DNA of 64,000 bases. Origin: Lates calcarifer. Lineage: Eukaryota > Chordata > Actinopteri > Centropomidae. Shown here one piece after another: positions 12,931 through 24,747 of the stretch. The DNA lies in the NCBI RefSeq assembly GCF_001640805.2, contig NC_066845.1, positions 18,292,307 through 18,356,306 on the forward strand, read 5' to 3'. Position 1 is the first letter of the stretch; each line of letters starts with the position of its first letter. The notes under the pieces are model-generated. The model worked only from the letters and a program-made list of their open reading frames with translations. It ran no database searches and was not told the origin of the DNA. The position numbers were made by a program, and so were the translations under genes.

Positions 12931-13744
12931 GGCAGAGAGGCAGTGCTGGGCCTGAGAGACACTTCCCTGCTGTCAGTCTTTGGGAGAAGTCCTGTAAATG
13001 CAACATGGCAGCAGGGATGCTGTACCTGAAAGGTCTCTAAGCAATCCTAGGGTTTGTTAGCTGAACTGCCGCTAATGTTAGCTCAGCTTGTTTCTAGGTA
13101 CTCGGCTTGTTTTTAGGTTAGGATTCCTCCAGTGTCCATCATTCAGAGGGCTTCTACCAGGAGCCGAATAATCCACAGAGGTCCCTTCCTCTCCAAAACA
13201 AATGGACCAGGTATTTAAAATTGGTAAAATCATAGAATAAGAAAGTTTCATGTAAAAAAAATATATGTTTCTCTGACAGTTTTGGGCAGATACAGGAAGT
13301 CTGGAGGAGCTGTGAGAGGGGCTGTTTGCACAGCTTCTTTCTCTGATAAATGAGTAAAATGTCTCATCTGGTCAAAGGTTACAGTTATAAGGTTATTAAA
13401 AAAAGGTTATAAAAAATGACTGTGACATGGCTTTAAATAATAAGAACATATGCTTTAATGTTTTAATGTCCAGCCATCTGTCTGACAGCTGGTGCTGAAA
13501 TTCTCAAGGTTTCAGAGTACACCAATGGGGAATGTGACTAAAATCTGCCTGCAACACTGTGGACATCTATGCACATGGTTTACTAATCCACAAGTTTGGT
13601 TTACAAAACAGATTGTGAAACCGTGGGAACCGGTTTGTAAACCGAACTCACAGATTTACACATGGCTCTTTTTTTTCCTCTAAGTTTAACCAAGGGGGCC
13701 TCCATTGTCTTCCCTGCACAGGAAGTCAAATCGGTTATCAAAAA

Positions 13745-13849
13745 TGTTTGTAAACCATGCTCTCAGATTTGTAATCCATGGCCACAGTTTTGTAGTCGTA
13801 GGGCACGGTTTATGAACCGTGCACACAGATTTGTAAACCAAGTGCACAG
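13745..13849. repeat. 21-bp imperfect tandem repeat array
   Basis: Five consecutive units of 20-22 bp share the pattern TTTGTAAACC followed by a G/C-variable stretch ending CACAG. Two to three more diverged units lie just upstream at about 13,580-13,660, separated by an unrelated 80-bp block. One unit contains a near-perfect 20-bp palindrome, GCACGGTTTATGAACCGTGC. The array lies about 2 kb upstream of the CHFR start codon. Confidence 0.65.
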
Positions 13850-14699
13850 CCTTCGATACACTTTTATTAGTCAAACTCTTGTTTTTCCAAATGAATGGGC
13901 CTCATTCCTCGCAGGCTTTGGCTGAAAACAAAGTTGTATTTATAATTACTTAACATTGACTTGGGGTGTTCTCAGTTGTGTTATATACTACAGAGCAATT
14001 TATGACAAAGAATAAAGGGCAGTTCCCCACACACTTCCCCTCTCCCCTTGAATTTGTCAGTTTTACACTAATTCACACCAGAAAGCTCCAACTGCTGCAG
14101 ACAGGGACTGTCAGAGTCCAAAAAGTTGCAAAAAAGATGAAAAACTGGCAAAACGACTTTGAGTCAACAATACTTTCGTATTATGAAATGTAAGCGTTAC
14201 TGTTACTATAAAAACCTAAAATATAAAATAAATCATGAGAATTTGCTAAATATAACCATAACCATGAAAAAAAAAAAGTAAACAGAGGTTGACTTGATTC
14301 AACACAAGTGTTATGTACAGTAAAAGTCAATTTTGTTCCCAAACAAAATGCACAAACAAAATGTTGTGCATTTGTTACACGCACTACTTTTTGTGTGTCA
14401 CAGCATATTTTGAACCACATGATATTAAGTTACATGCTTATAATCATTCACACCTTCCATATTTTCCTACATAATCTTCTTTGTTAAAATAGTGACAGTC
14501 TGTTCGTGCATTTGATCACCAGATGTATACTTAAGGCTAAATGATTTTTGTTTTCCATGGAAGTGGCATAACACGTGCGTCAGACTCACTCCAACAATGT
14601 CTGATTATGTTTTTGGGGTGGCAGCCTCAGCACACCCAGATACACACGAACTTTTAACCACGAACCCAAGCTGCCCCTCCTCCATCAGCTGATACATAT

Positions 14700-15835
14700 T
14701 GTCAACCCTGAGCTTGGCAGGAAGTGCATCTTGTCCCTATAGCTGGAACATGAGGACAAGAAGCGGTTTTATGCAAGGAAACTGGGACAACAAACTAAAC
14801 TTTTGACGGTAAAGTAGCCGTGTCAGATATGGGATAAGCATAACGTTACAGGCATTCCTGGTAGTTGCGACGTTCTTTCGATTTTCTCTTGGATACACGG
14901 TATGGTGGGTTGCTAACGTTAGCAATCGCGTTAGCTTAGTGTTATTATTGAACGAAGTTGCGTGTGTTCATGTTAACCGCTGTAATATCCCACAGCGTGT
15001 GCATTATGAAAATTTTGCCACACTGATAGTTGACGAATGAAATAATTTAATGGGTTTCCAGTTTGTTACAAGACTCAGCTAATAACGATGGATAGCTAGT
15101 AAGCCCAGAAAAGCCAAGCTTAGCTAGGTCTCGTTAGCAGATTTAGCCCTAATGGGTCCTTTAACAAACTCGGTGAGAAACTCTCTCATTTTATTGCTGT
15201 CTTTCTTATTTGGCTTGGTGAATATCTGTCATAAAGTTGCTCATGATCGTTTATGAATCCATAAAATGCACTTGATTCGGCATATATAGAACATGATATA
15301 TCCAACAGCACTGGGTTTTAAGTGAAATTGAAACTGGCTACCTAGAAATATTAAGTTTTATGATGTGTTTTAGCTTAAGAGAATGAGACGTAAAAACTTC
15401 ACAGCTCCGTAAGTTGAAGTCCTTTTGAAATGAATGCAAGGGTTTTTGTTTTTTTTTTTTTGTTGTTTTTTTGTGAATACTGAAATTAAAAACGGATGCG
15501 TGGATTCATTTTGAAAGGAGCATATATTTTGTTTGGTCATATCTGTCAAGAACCTGAGTATCTCTAAATGTCAGATTTACTTAATTCGGCATCTGCCATC
15601 AAAACCAATCTAGTTGGCAACAACGTTACAAACGAAATAAAATGCAAAAAATGCAAAAAAAATGCAAAAAAAAAAAAAAAAAAAAAAAGGTTACTCGACA
15701 TATATTATTAATTTCACTTTCTCTTTGGTACCATTTAAAACAATGGCACTAAAACAACCTTGACGCCAAACAGCAATATCGAGTAGAATCTTATATTTAA
15801 ACCATTCCAAACTTGTTTTCACATAATTTCTTACA
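14700..15835 (+). promoter_or_regulatory. chfr: inferred CHFR promoter and 5' non-coding exon region
   Basis: The first CHFR coding exon is preceded by a splice-acceptor-like sequence (TTTCTTACAG, ending about 15,835), which implies an upstream non-coding exon. The nearest CpG-containing, non-repetitive stretch is about 14,740-15,170, with GACGTT, TTGCGACG and AACGTTAGC motifs. One possible donor is ACG|GTAAAG at about 14,808. No TATA box is evident. The transcription start cannot be fixed without transcript data. Confidence 0.35.
15666..15688. repeat. poly-A tract upstream of CHFR exon 1
   Basis: About 23 A preceded by three tandem ATGCAAAAA units, 160 bp before the CHFR start codon. It lies in the inferred 5' intron. 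Confidence 0.85.
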
Positions 15836-15851
15836 GAAACAACATCAGGCC

Positions 15852-17215
15852 ATGGACAGTTGTGGGAGAGGACGACCATGGGGGAAGCTAGTCAAAGTGG
15901 ACTCCAGTGAAACTGTCCTGCTTTTTAACAGGGAATGCACAGTTGGCAGAAAAAAAGGTCAGTTAGTTTGTGTATGTTATGGAATGAACAACAAAGATTT
16001 GTCTTCATATTATATCTCATTTCAGAAAACATTTTTTAATCTTGCTTTAAAAAGCTCAAAATGTGGTGTACCTGTTAACAAAAGACAATCCTGTCTGTAG
16101 ACACTGCTGTCAGTGTCTGGAGCCTTTAAAACCTCCCCCTTGAAAACACAAAGCCTTCTTTAGTGCACCAAACTTAGACAGCCCCTTGTGACGATAACAA
16201 AAGGCGTCCATTGAGAACATGCGTGCAGAATATTAAGTAGATATTTTTTTTGTATGGGTTTTGCCTTAGAAAAGGTTGGGCCTATATTTCCCCCTGTGTC
16301 TGCTTTGTTGAGTGCTTTTGGGGTCTACTTTTTTGCAATGCAAAGCAACTAGCCTTAATTGGTTGGCTTATGTTTGGGCATTACTAGGTCTAAAAATGTC
16401 ATGGCAACAGAGTTTCAGGTGAATCATTGTAGTATGAGGTTGGATTTTTTTCGTATTTATTTAGGATAGGTTGAAGATATAGAACTGTGTTGACAGAATC
16501 ACTAAAAATGTGTTTTGCATCGTCTGAGGGGGAAAAAGAAACGGACATAACAACATGTCACAATCTTAAACAGATACATATATTACCCATCATTCTTCCT
16601 TAAAGGAGACATGAAAAAGCTGAAGGATTAATTGAATAGGCTCTGTTTCAGAGAACTGATTTTTTTTATTATTGTCTGTATTTTCACAGTGGCATTTTAT
16701 TATTTTGTTGCCAGGATGTTATCTGTCATTTCCAGCCAGCAAACTGGTCTCAGGGGAGCACTGCAAGATCGTGCAAGATGAAAGCTCAGGGCTGGTGTGG
16801 CTTGAAGACATGAGGTACTGTATGTTGAATGTTTACCCATCAGTGAAAGAAACTAAGTACAGAATTGTTGTGTGTATCATGTGTTAGCTTCCCAGTGGAT
16901 CCAGCTAAATAATATGAGTTCTGTGGGGCACTATTGATTAGAGGTTAAATTTTGCACTGTATTGAAATAATTTAAATATGTTTGAAAGAGAGACTAAGCT
17001 GTTCAGGTGTGTAGTTATGTACTAATTTGTGCCCTTTCATAAAGCAAACACAGGAAACCTTTACAGTGTACAGTGACATGTAATTTCATATTTGTTTGTC
17101 TGTAGCACTAATGGCACAGTAATCAACATGTCCAAACTGGTCAAGAAGCAGACTCACATGCTGCAGAATGGTGACGTCATCTACTTTGTTTATAGGAAAA
17201 GTGAGCCAGAACAAA
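15852..17215 (+). CDS. chfr: CHFR FHA-domain exons 1-3
   Basis: These three exons encode the start codon and the whole FHA domain, the phospho-threonine recognition module. The start ATG at 15,852 is the first in the exon and gives an N-terminus parallel to human CHFR, reading RPWGKL where human has QPWGRL. The key FHA residues Gly-Arg, Ser-Gly-x-His and the STNGTVIN turn are all intact, so peptide binding should be preserved. In functional CHFR this domain is needed for checkpoint activity. Confidence 0.93.
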
Positions 17216-20206
17216 GTGAGTAGTCCATTCTATTATGAGAGTAATATGTTGGTATGAATTTATAAGAAGGAAAGGCAAGCATTCCCCTCTCTTGTCACCC
17301 TGTAGACATCGCTTACGTGTACCACTCAATCAAAACGGAGCAAGGGAATTCACAACATAGTTATGGTAAGTAGTCTGGTAGTAACCCGCCCAGCTCTTTT
17401 GTCTAGTTCAACCACTTTTATTCCACAGCTGTAATGTGCCTCACTAGTAACCCCCAACCCTGTATCTGAACTTAAGACACAGGGAGACCATCACACAGTC
17501 CTGCTCCTCTTCCAGCTTCAGAGATGTCGCTCTCTGTAGAACCTGTATTGCTCACCAAGGCTCCTCGTGATCCAACTCAGGAGGAACCTCAGCCCTCCAC
17601 CTCCCACTTCTGTATTGAGAGCCCTCTCACTTCTGGTCCCATGGCAACAACAGCCTCTCCTGCCTCTGGTAGGTTGTCTGCTAACACCCTGAGGGATGGT
17701 TAATTAATATCATGATATTGCAACATATTTTTTAATATGTATATTTGTAACAACAGTTGATGTGGTCAGGTGGAGGCAGTGACAGATGGTGGATTTGTAT
17801 GATGTTAAAGGTGTAGACAGCGAGACAGAGATGCGGCTCTGTTCTGCTCTTCGATTAGTCACAGACAAACCTACTGATATTAGTTTGCTGATCAATATGG
17901 AACTTTAAAACAAACTCCAACTCAGTGCAGGCTGTATTGTCTAATTGTGTCTACCTAGTGATTATTACACTGTCCTCAACGTGCTGCCGGCTCTCATCTG
18001 CATTGTGCCATGACTTTTTCCTCTGAAATCACAACTTGACTGTGACTAACTGAGCTATTACCCTCCCAGTTTTTTCAACTTTTAAAAACTCAGGAAGTTT
18101 TTTGTTTTTTAGGGACATGCTTCTCAGACTAATTGCTCACAAAGTGAACATACAATGAGATCGAACTTAGCTGAGTCAGATCCTGGCACAATTTGCCTCA
18201 AAGTCAATATAGTTACCAGATAATGGCGTAAATGGCCTTTGTTGTATGTTTTAGCTCCCCTACTCTTTTCCTCTTAGGATTATTGTTCTCAAACTGCTCC
18301 CATACTGCTCCCAACCAACTCCTCCATTAGCTGTCAGCCATGTGTGTTGCTGCTATACATAATAATAATGTAAACTCATCACCACATTGCAACATTGTTA
18401 ATACTTTAGTTTAGTACTTTGTTGTTGTTTTTTTATTACATTAAGATATTTACAGGTATTACTGTGCTATATGACCCAACCCTAGTTTTAACTTGTTCAA
18501 CCAAATTTTTCAGCCAAACTTAAAGAAGACATGGACAACATGGAGCCAGAAAGCAAGCGGAGGAAAAAAGGTAACTTTAGTTACTCTTTTAACATAGATA
18601 TTAACCTGGTTTTCCTTGAATATTCATAGTACATTTAAATTTTAAAAGAACTTTACTTAAGAGCTTTTGTTCCGACCCTAAAAACAAAAACAAATCCCAT
18701 AAATGACTCACTGTAGCATGAAATATATACTTTTTGTGTTTACAGATAAAGATTATGATTCAAACTTGCCACACACCTCCAGCACAGAAGTGGCTGGTTC
18801 AGCTAAGGGAAGTCCTGGGAGTCCTTTGTCTAAACCTCCAGTGGAAGGAACTAAAACAGACAAGATGGAGGAGTCTCTGACATGTGTTATTTGCCAGGAC
18901 CTACTGCATGACTGTGTCAGGTAACATCTCAAGAGCTGTGATATCTAAAGTTAGGGGCTTGAACCCTGCTTTGTTGTCTGGTAAGGCACTTTGCATTCAC
19001 ATGCACCAAATATAACAGTGTGTGATTTTAACTGAGTCTCTTGTTTTCTGCTTTAGCTTGCAGCCTTGCATGCATGTCTTCTGTGCTGCCTGCTACTCAG
19101 GCTGGATGGAGCGTTCTTCGCTTTGCCCCACCTGCCGCTGTCCTGTGGAGAGGATTCGCAAGAACCACATCCTTAACAACCTGGTGGAGGCTTACCTCAT
19201 CCAGCATCCAGGTTTGAACACATCACGATATTTTAATATGAGACATACTTTATTCAAAATGCCAAGTTCTTCTGCCAAAGCTGGCATGATATAGGCATGT
19301 AATTTCCAAAGCAGTATATAAGATAAGATAAGATAATCCTTTTAGTCCCACAATGGGGAAATTTACATTGTTGCAGCAGCATAAGTGATTGAAAAGATAG
19401 AAAAAGACATAAATACGAGTAAAAGACAAGATAAAAACAAGATAATGCAATAAAAAATATACACATATGTATAAACATGACAATGTAATAAAAAATATTA
19501 ACAGAAAAGCAATATACACAGGACTTTATACATAGAGACAGAAAATGAACTAAATACAGATATTGCACATTTTGAAGTGGAATTGCACACAATGAATGAC
19601 TGATAGCAGCTCTTTTGGATCAGGATGGATTAATTTAAGTGTAGAACCTAGTGAAAATGGTCCGTGTGAGTATGTGGTGTATTAGGAGCAGTGCTGGTTG
19701 TAGAGTCAGACAGCAGCAGGAAGGAAGGACCTGCGATGCCTTTCCTTCACGTACTTTGGGTGAAGCAGCCTATCGCTGAAGGAGTTGCTCAGTCCTGCAG
19801 GGGGTGGTGCTCCTTGTCCATCAGGGATGATAGCTTACACACACACACACACACACATACACATATATGTATATACATATTCCCATAAATGATGAGATAT
19901 TGACATTGTATATGTTTGTGTTTCATTTCTGCCCCACAGAAAAGTGTCGCAGTGAGGAGGATCTGAAGAGCATGGACAGCCGTAACAAGATAACTCAGGA
20001 CATGTTGCAGCCAAAAGTTGAACGCTCTTTCTCTGATGAGGAGGGCAGTTCAGATTACCTTTTTGAGCTCTCTGACAATGACAGTGACTCCTCAGACATT
20101 AGGTAAAAGGTCTGGCTGGAAAGGCAGTGTAAAATATTTCTAACAATGAGTTGCATAGGTAATGTAAAATATCTCAGATGAAAATGTTAATAACAGCAGT
20201 TGTTTA

Positions 20207-20237
<31 letters not shown>

Positions 20238-23200
20238 ACCACCAACCACTTGAATCACCAGTGTTATGAGAATATCATGACATGGGACATATTTGTGAAC
20301 ATTTTCCTTTTGTGTTTTTGTCTCCAGTCAACCTTTAGTGATGTGCAGACAGTGTCCTGGCTACAGGAGGGAGGTCAGTCAGGTTCTGTTTGCTACAGGT
20401 TCAAACTACTGGTTCCCTGGTCTGCTAGCTACACCGCCCATACCTGCTCCACCCAAACCAGTAACTGAGGAAGGGTCTGCAAAGCCAACAGGGGAGCAGC
20501 CTTCAACATCCTCTGACGTCCCCTCAGGTGATTAACAGTCTGGATTTGAATAGGAGAATAGGAGTGAATAGGAGGAGAGGGGGATTTCTAGCTGAAGTTA
20601 GACTTTTTACTCAACTGGCAAATTTCAGGGTACAGCATGCTGTTATAATGCTAATTCCCAAAACAATAAGCAAGAAGTGTGCTCTGTAGCTGGTAAATTC
20701 ACCTGAAAACCAGCTGCAGCTCAACTGTGTAGATCATCCTGCCATCTATTTGGATCTCCACCTGTCTAAACCCTTTTTCTGCCCCCATCCTGTCTTCAGC
20801 TCCTCAGGAGTACCGCTGCCCCCCTCAGGGCTGCCATCTCATCTGTACCTGCTGCCTCCAGCCGATGCCAGACAGAAGAGCTGAGCTAAACAGCCAGCAG
20901 GACACTGCTCAACAATGTGAGTGGTTCCTGAACTTGTTAATCATTCTGCAGCATTCCGATAGATAGAAATATGCTGTCAGTCAGAAAACTACATGTAACT
21001 ACAGTGAAATAGGAAGAGAGTTGATATAGGAAAATAAAATTCAATGTATTTCATGTACATATTTTGAGGTATGCAATGCATGTAAAAATCACCTGATAAA
21101 GGACAACTTGGCAGGAAATTCACGTGTGGATAGATTGCTGCACAAATGTCATTATACACCTCGAATACATGATGTCTTGTCTGTTGGCAGGTGTGCTGTG
21201 CCAGCGACCCTTCTGTCATATGTACTGGGGTTGCCAGAGGATTGGCTGTCAAGGCTGTCTGGCTCGATTCAGTGGTATGTATCTGTTTCAGCAAAACAGC
21301 CCCAGGGGGATCTCAACCCAGCAATAACACTGTTACCAGTATACCTTTAATTTAGGTGCAGATTGTCTCAAATAGATTCCAACTACAACATCTGCAATTT
21401 TGATGATTGACATCCTTAAAAGCACAGCATTTCCCACAAGTGTTTATCTTTAGGAGATTGGGAAGCTAATTAGATATAGTTAATATAATTTATTAAATGT
21501 TCAGTGGTTAAAATTCACTGTTTTTCTTTTTTTGTTTTTCCCAGAGCTCAATCTGACAGACAAATGCCTGGATGGAGTGCTAAACAACAATAACTATGAA
21601 TCAGAGATCCTTCAGGTAGGATTGACTAATGTGAAATATTTTATTGATATTCACCATTTTTGGGATTTTTTATTTGCATATTAGAATGAATTACTTGTTT
21701 AAGCTAATTGTGTAAAGCATGCTGTTTACATCTCGGGATTCACACTTATGCAACTGCTGCTAAAATAGGTACTCTGAAACACTTTGGATTGGTGTGTCCA
21801 CCAAACTACTGCTCAAAGCTAAATAAGCATTCCAGATTACAATATGTCATCTGTACCACCATTAGCAAACGGGAGAGTGCAGTCACATGTGTGATGTTAA
21901 GATGCTTTTATTTGTGTGTCTCTGTCCTTCCACTAGAGCTACTTGTCTTCCAGAGGGAAGACATGGAGAGATCTTCTCCAGGAGGCTCTGCAGGGCTTAG
22001 AGCAATCACACTACTGCCTGACAGGTGAGCCTTCAAATCAAAAGCCAAGACACTTTCATTACAGAGTAGTGGATTTGAATGCCAATACATTTGGAAGATC
22101 CACTGTGACACTCTGCCTCATGTAGCCGGTACAGTGTGGTTAAACTATATAAAAAAGGTAGTGGTGCAATGATGATGATTCTTTCTGACTCTGTTAGATT
22201 GCCGTATTTCTGCAAACACCATCCTGTGCTATTGCTGCGGCCTGCGAGCATTCAAGGAGCTGGCCTTCAAGTACAGACAGAACATCCCTCCATCTGAACT
22301 GCCAGGTCAGACAGACTGAGATCATTTTTAAAGGGATTTTATTCGTTTAGGCAACAAATGGATAACAGTTGTTTTGTTTTTGTTTTTTCACTTATGCTAA
22401 ATGTTTATGCCATGCCCATGTAATGATTTCACTCAATGTCCTCTCCTCAGCTGCTGTAACGTCTCGTCCTGACTGTTATTGGGGACGCAACTGTCGCACG
22501 CAGGTGAAGGCTCATCATGCAATGTAAGTCTTACTAGATAATACACTGAATCAGATAACATATCTGCCCTCTGATGGTTGTATAGTGTCTTGCATAAGTA
22601 TTCACCCCCCTTGAACTTTTCCACATTTTGTCACATTACAACCATAAATTAAAATCTATTTTATTGGGGTTTTATGTAATTGACCAACCAAAATAGTGCA
22701 TCATTTTGAAGTTGGGGGAAAATATTACATGGTTTTCAAAATTATTTACAAATAAAAATCTGAAAACTGTTGAGTGCATATATATTCACCCCCTTTACTG
22801 TGAAACCCCTAAGTAAAATCCAGTGCAACCAATTGCCTTCAGAAGTCATATAATTAGTAAATAGAGTCCTCCTGTGTGAAATTTAATCTCAGTGTAAATA
22901 CACCTGTTCTGTGAAGGCCTCAGAGGTTTGTTGGAGAACATTACCAAACGAACAGCGTCATAAAGACCAAGGAGCTCAGCAGATAGGTCAGGGATAAAGT
23001 TGTAGAGAAGTATAAAGCAGGGTTAGGTTAAAAAAAATATCCCAAACATTGAACATCTCACAGAGCACTATTAAATCCATCATCTGAAAATGGAAAGAGT
23101 ATGGCACAACTGCAAATCTACCAAGACAAGGCTGTGCACCTAAACTGACAGACCAGGCAAGGACAGCATTAATCAGAGAAGCAACCAACAAGCCCATGGT

Positions 23201-24747
23201 AACTCTGGAGGAGCTGCAAAGATCCACAGCTCAGCTGGGAGAGTCTGCCCACGGAACAACTATTAGTCAACTCCCCAAATCTGGCCTTTATTGTTGTAAG
23301 AAAGCCATAAGAAGTGCCGTTTGCAGTTTCCCACAAGCCACATGGTAGACACAGCAAATAATTGGAAAAAGGTACTCTGGTCAGATGAGACCAAAATGTA
23401 ACTTTTTGGCCTTAATGCAAAACGCTACATGTGGTGGAAACCTAACACTGCACATCACTCTGGGCACACCATCCCCACCATGAAGCATGGTTCACCTTCC
23501 AGCAGGACAACAATCCTAAACATACAGCCAGAGCTACAATGGAATGGTTCAGATCAAAGCATATTAATGTGTTAGAATGCCCAGACCTAAATCCAATCGA
23601 GAATCTGTGGCATGACTTAAAAATTGCTGTTCACAGATAGTCTCCATCCAGTCTGACTGAGCTATTTTGCATCTTGGCAGCTGTAATGGCAGCAAAAGGT
23701 GGTTCTACAAAGTATTGACTCAGGGGGGTGAATACTTATGCATCTAAGAGATGACTGCTTTGTTGTCCTAATTATTGTTTGTGTCACAATAAAATGTATT
23801 TTGCACCTTCAAAGCACTGCGCGTTTTGTGTTAATCAAATGGTAAAACGACCATTTAAGTCAATTTGAATTCCAGTTGGTAACACTACAAAATGTGGAAA
23901 AGTTCAAGGGGGATAAATACTTACGCAAGGCACTGTATGGTGGAGAAACTGTCCCTTTTAGGGACAGTGAAGCTTTGTCAGTGACTTGTATTGTCTTTGC
24001 AACACTGACACTTTTTTCCCTTGAGAATTAACAGTTTTGTTTTATATTCAAATGTTGCAGGGTTTTGCTTCTTCTGTGCTGATTGACTGAATAACTTTGT
24101 ATTGCTTCTCTACTGAACTGTCTTTAATCAATAGCCATAGTTTGTTTTTCAAAAAATGCCCTTAGCAGTGAACAGCACAAACCCATCCATTCAGTAATGA
24201 TTGCCCATCATACATTATGCTGTGGGCTCCACTTACATGCATAAATGTTAATATCAGTCATATCACACTGACATGTAAAATAGATTCTGAGCCACAGTTT
24301 CTATTAGCACTTATATTTATTTATATAATTTCAGACAGATTTCTGAACATTTATAGACACTTGTTTTGAAAACCACTCATAGCATGTTCTACAAGCAAGC
24401 TGGATGTGTTTTTGTTCCATGACAGAGTCCTGGTCATAAATCTGTTGAGAATAGATCTGATAATGCATTGGTCACACATATGACATGAGACGAAGACACT
24501 GAATGCTTGCTCAATGCTTGTAGTTCACTTATTTTAGCACTAGATGGAGTCCTTATATAAACATGGTCCCATAGTTCCTTATTCTGCTATTTGAAGACCT
24601 GTGTAAAGTGGTTCATGTCATGTCATCTCTTTGGGGTTTTTTTTTTTTTTTTTTTTTTTTTTACACTTAATTTATGTGGTGTCTTCTCTTTCTTTTTATT
24701 CCAGGAAATTCAATCACATATGTGACCAGACACGTTTCAAGAACTGA
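15852..24747 (+). CDS. chfr: CHFR, mitotic checkpoint E3 ubiquitin ligase
   Basis: Seventeen coding exons: 15852-15957, 16715-16814, 17106-17215, 17306-17365, 17516-17668, 18514-18570, 18746-18920, 19057-19211, 19940-20102, 20328-20527, 20800-20916, 21191-21274, 21545-21615, 21937-22024, 22198-22305, 22451-22523, 24705-24747. Every junction is GT-AG and keeps phase, giving 1,863 nt and 620 aa (human about 664). Order: FHA domain (about residues 12-85, with GR at 32-33 and SGEH at 48-51), disordered linker, C3HC4 RING (C242, C245, C258, H260, C263, C266, C277, C280), acidic phospho-Ser-rich segment, cysteine-rich region, and a C-terminal PAR-binding zinc finger. In the known family, CHFR ubiquitinates substrates such as Aurora A and PLK1 and delays mitotic entry under microtubule stress; the zinc finger binds poly(ADP-ribose). 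All ligands needed for activity are present. The length difference from human lies mostly in the linker. Confidence 0.97.
18746..19211 (+). CDS. chfr: CHFR RING-finger exons 7-8
   Basis: The RING is split by one intron after its second cysteine pair. Exon 7 ends in [13 protein letters not shown] and exon 8 begins [20 protein letters not shown], nearly identical to human CHFR. All eight zinc ligands are present. This module recruits the E2 enzyme and is the catalytic centre of the ligase. Confidence 0.95.
19321..19835 (-). mobile_element. 3' fragment of a non-LTR retrotransposon (Rex/CR1-like)
   Basis: It lies in CHFR intron 8. Read on the - strand it carries the end of a reverse-transcriptase ORF (a segment resembling [20 protein letters not shown]), then untranslated sequence ending TTTCCCCATTGTGGGACTAA and the short tandem tail TTATC repeated. 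The repeated tail and 5' truncation are typical of target-primed insertion by CR1/Rex-group elements in fish. The copy is defective. The exact clade is uncertain. Confidence 0.6.
19838..19870. repeat. (AC)n microsatellite
   Basis: About nine AC units pass into an imperfect AT/AC stretch, directly after the retrotransposon fragment in CHFR intron 8 and about 70 bp before the exon 9 acceptor. Confidence 0.85.
22451..24747 (+). CDS. chfr: CHFR PBZ zinc-finger exons 16-17
   Basis: These exons encode the last 38 or so residues, including [20 protein letters not shown] and HICEQTRFKN, then TGA. This is the PAR-binding zinc finger found in few vertebrate proteins (CHFR, APLF). The 2.2-kb intron separating the two exons carries a Tc1-like element; the donor AAT|GTAAGT and acceptor TTATTCCAG lie outside it and look intact. 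Confidence 0.93.
22583..23937 (+). mobile_element. defective Tc1-like transposon in CHFR intron 16
   Basis: Terminal inverted repeats of 50 bp or more: the left end reads GTGTCTTGCATAAGTATTCA and the right end is its near complement, TAAATACTTACGCAAGGCAC. TA dinucleotides flank both ends, as expected for Tc1/mariner target sites. The interior encodes recognisable transposase pieces on the + strand, including LWSDETKM and [13 protein letters not shown] (about 23,585-23,622), but frameshifts and stops break the frame. At about 1.35 kb it is shorter than an intact Tc1-like element (about 1.6 kb). It is not functional. Confidence 0.88.
24637..24662. repeat. poly-T tract near CHFR last intron acceptor
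   Basis: A run of about 26 T ends some 40 bp upstream of the acceptor of the last CHFR exon. It extends the polypyrimidine region and is likely length-polymorphic. Confidence 0.85.

Noticed and set aside
19250..19592. - strand frames of 89-112 codons
   Set aside because: They lie in AT-rich untranslated sequence of a retrotransposon fragment and show no domain.
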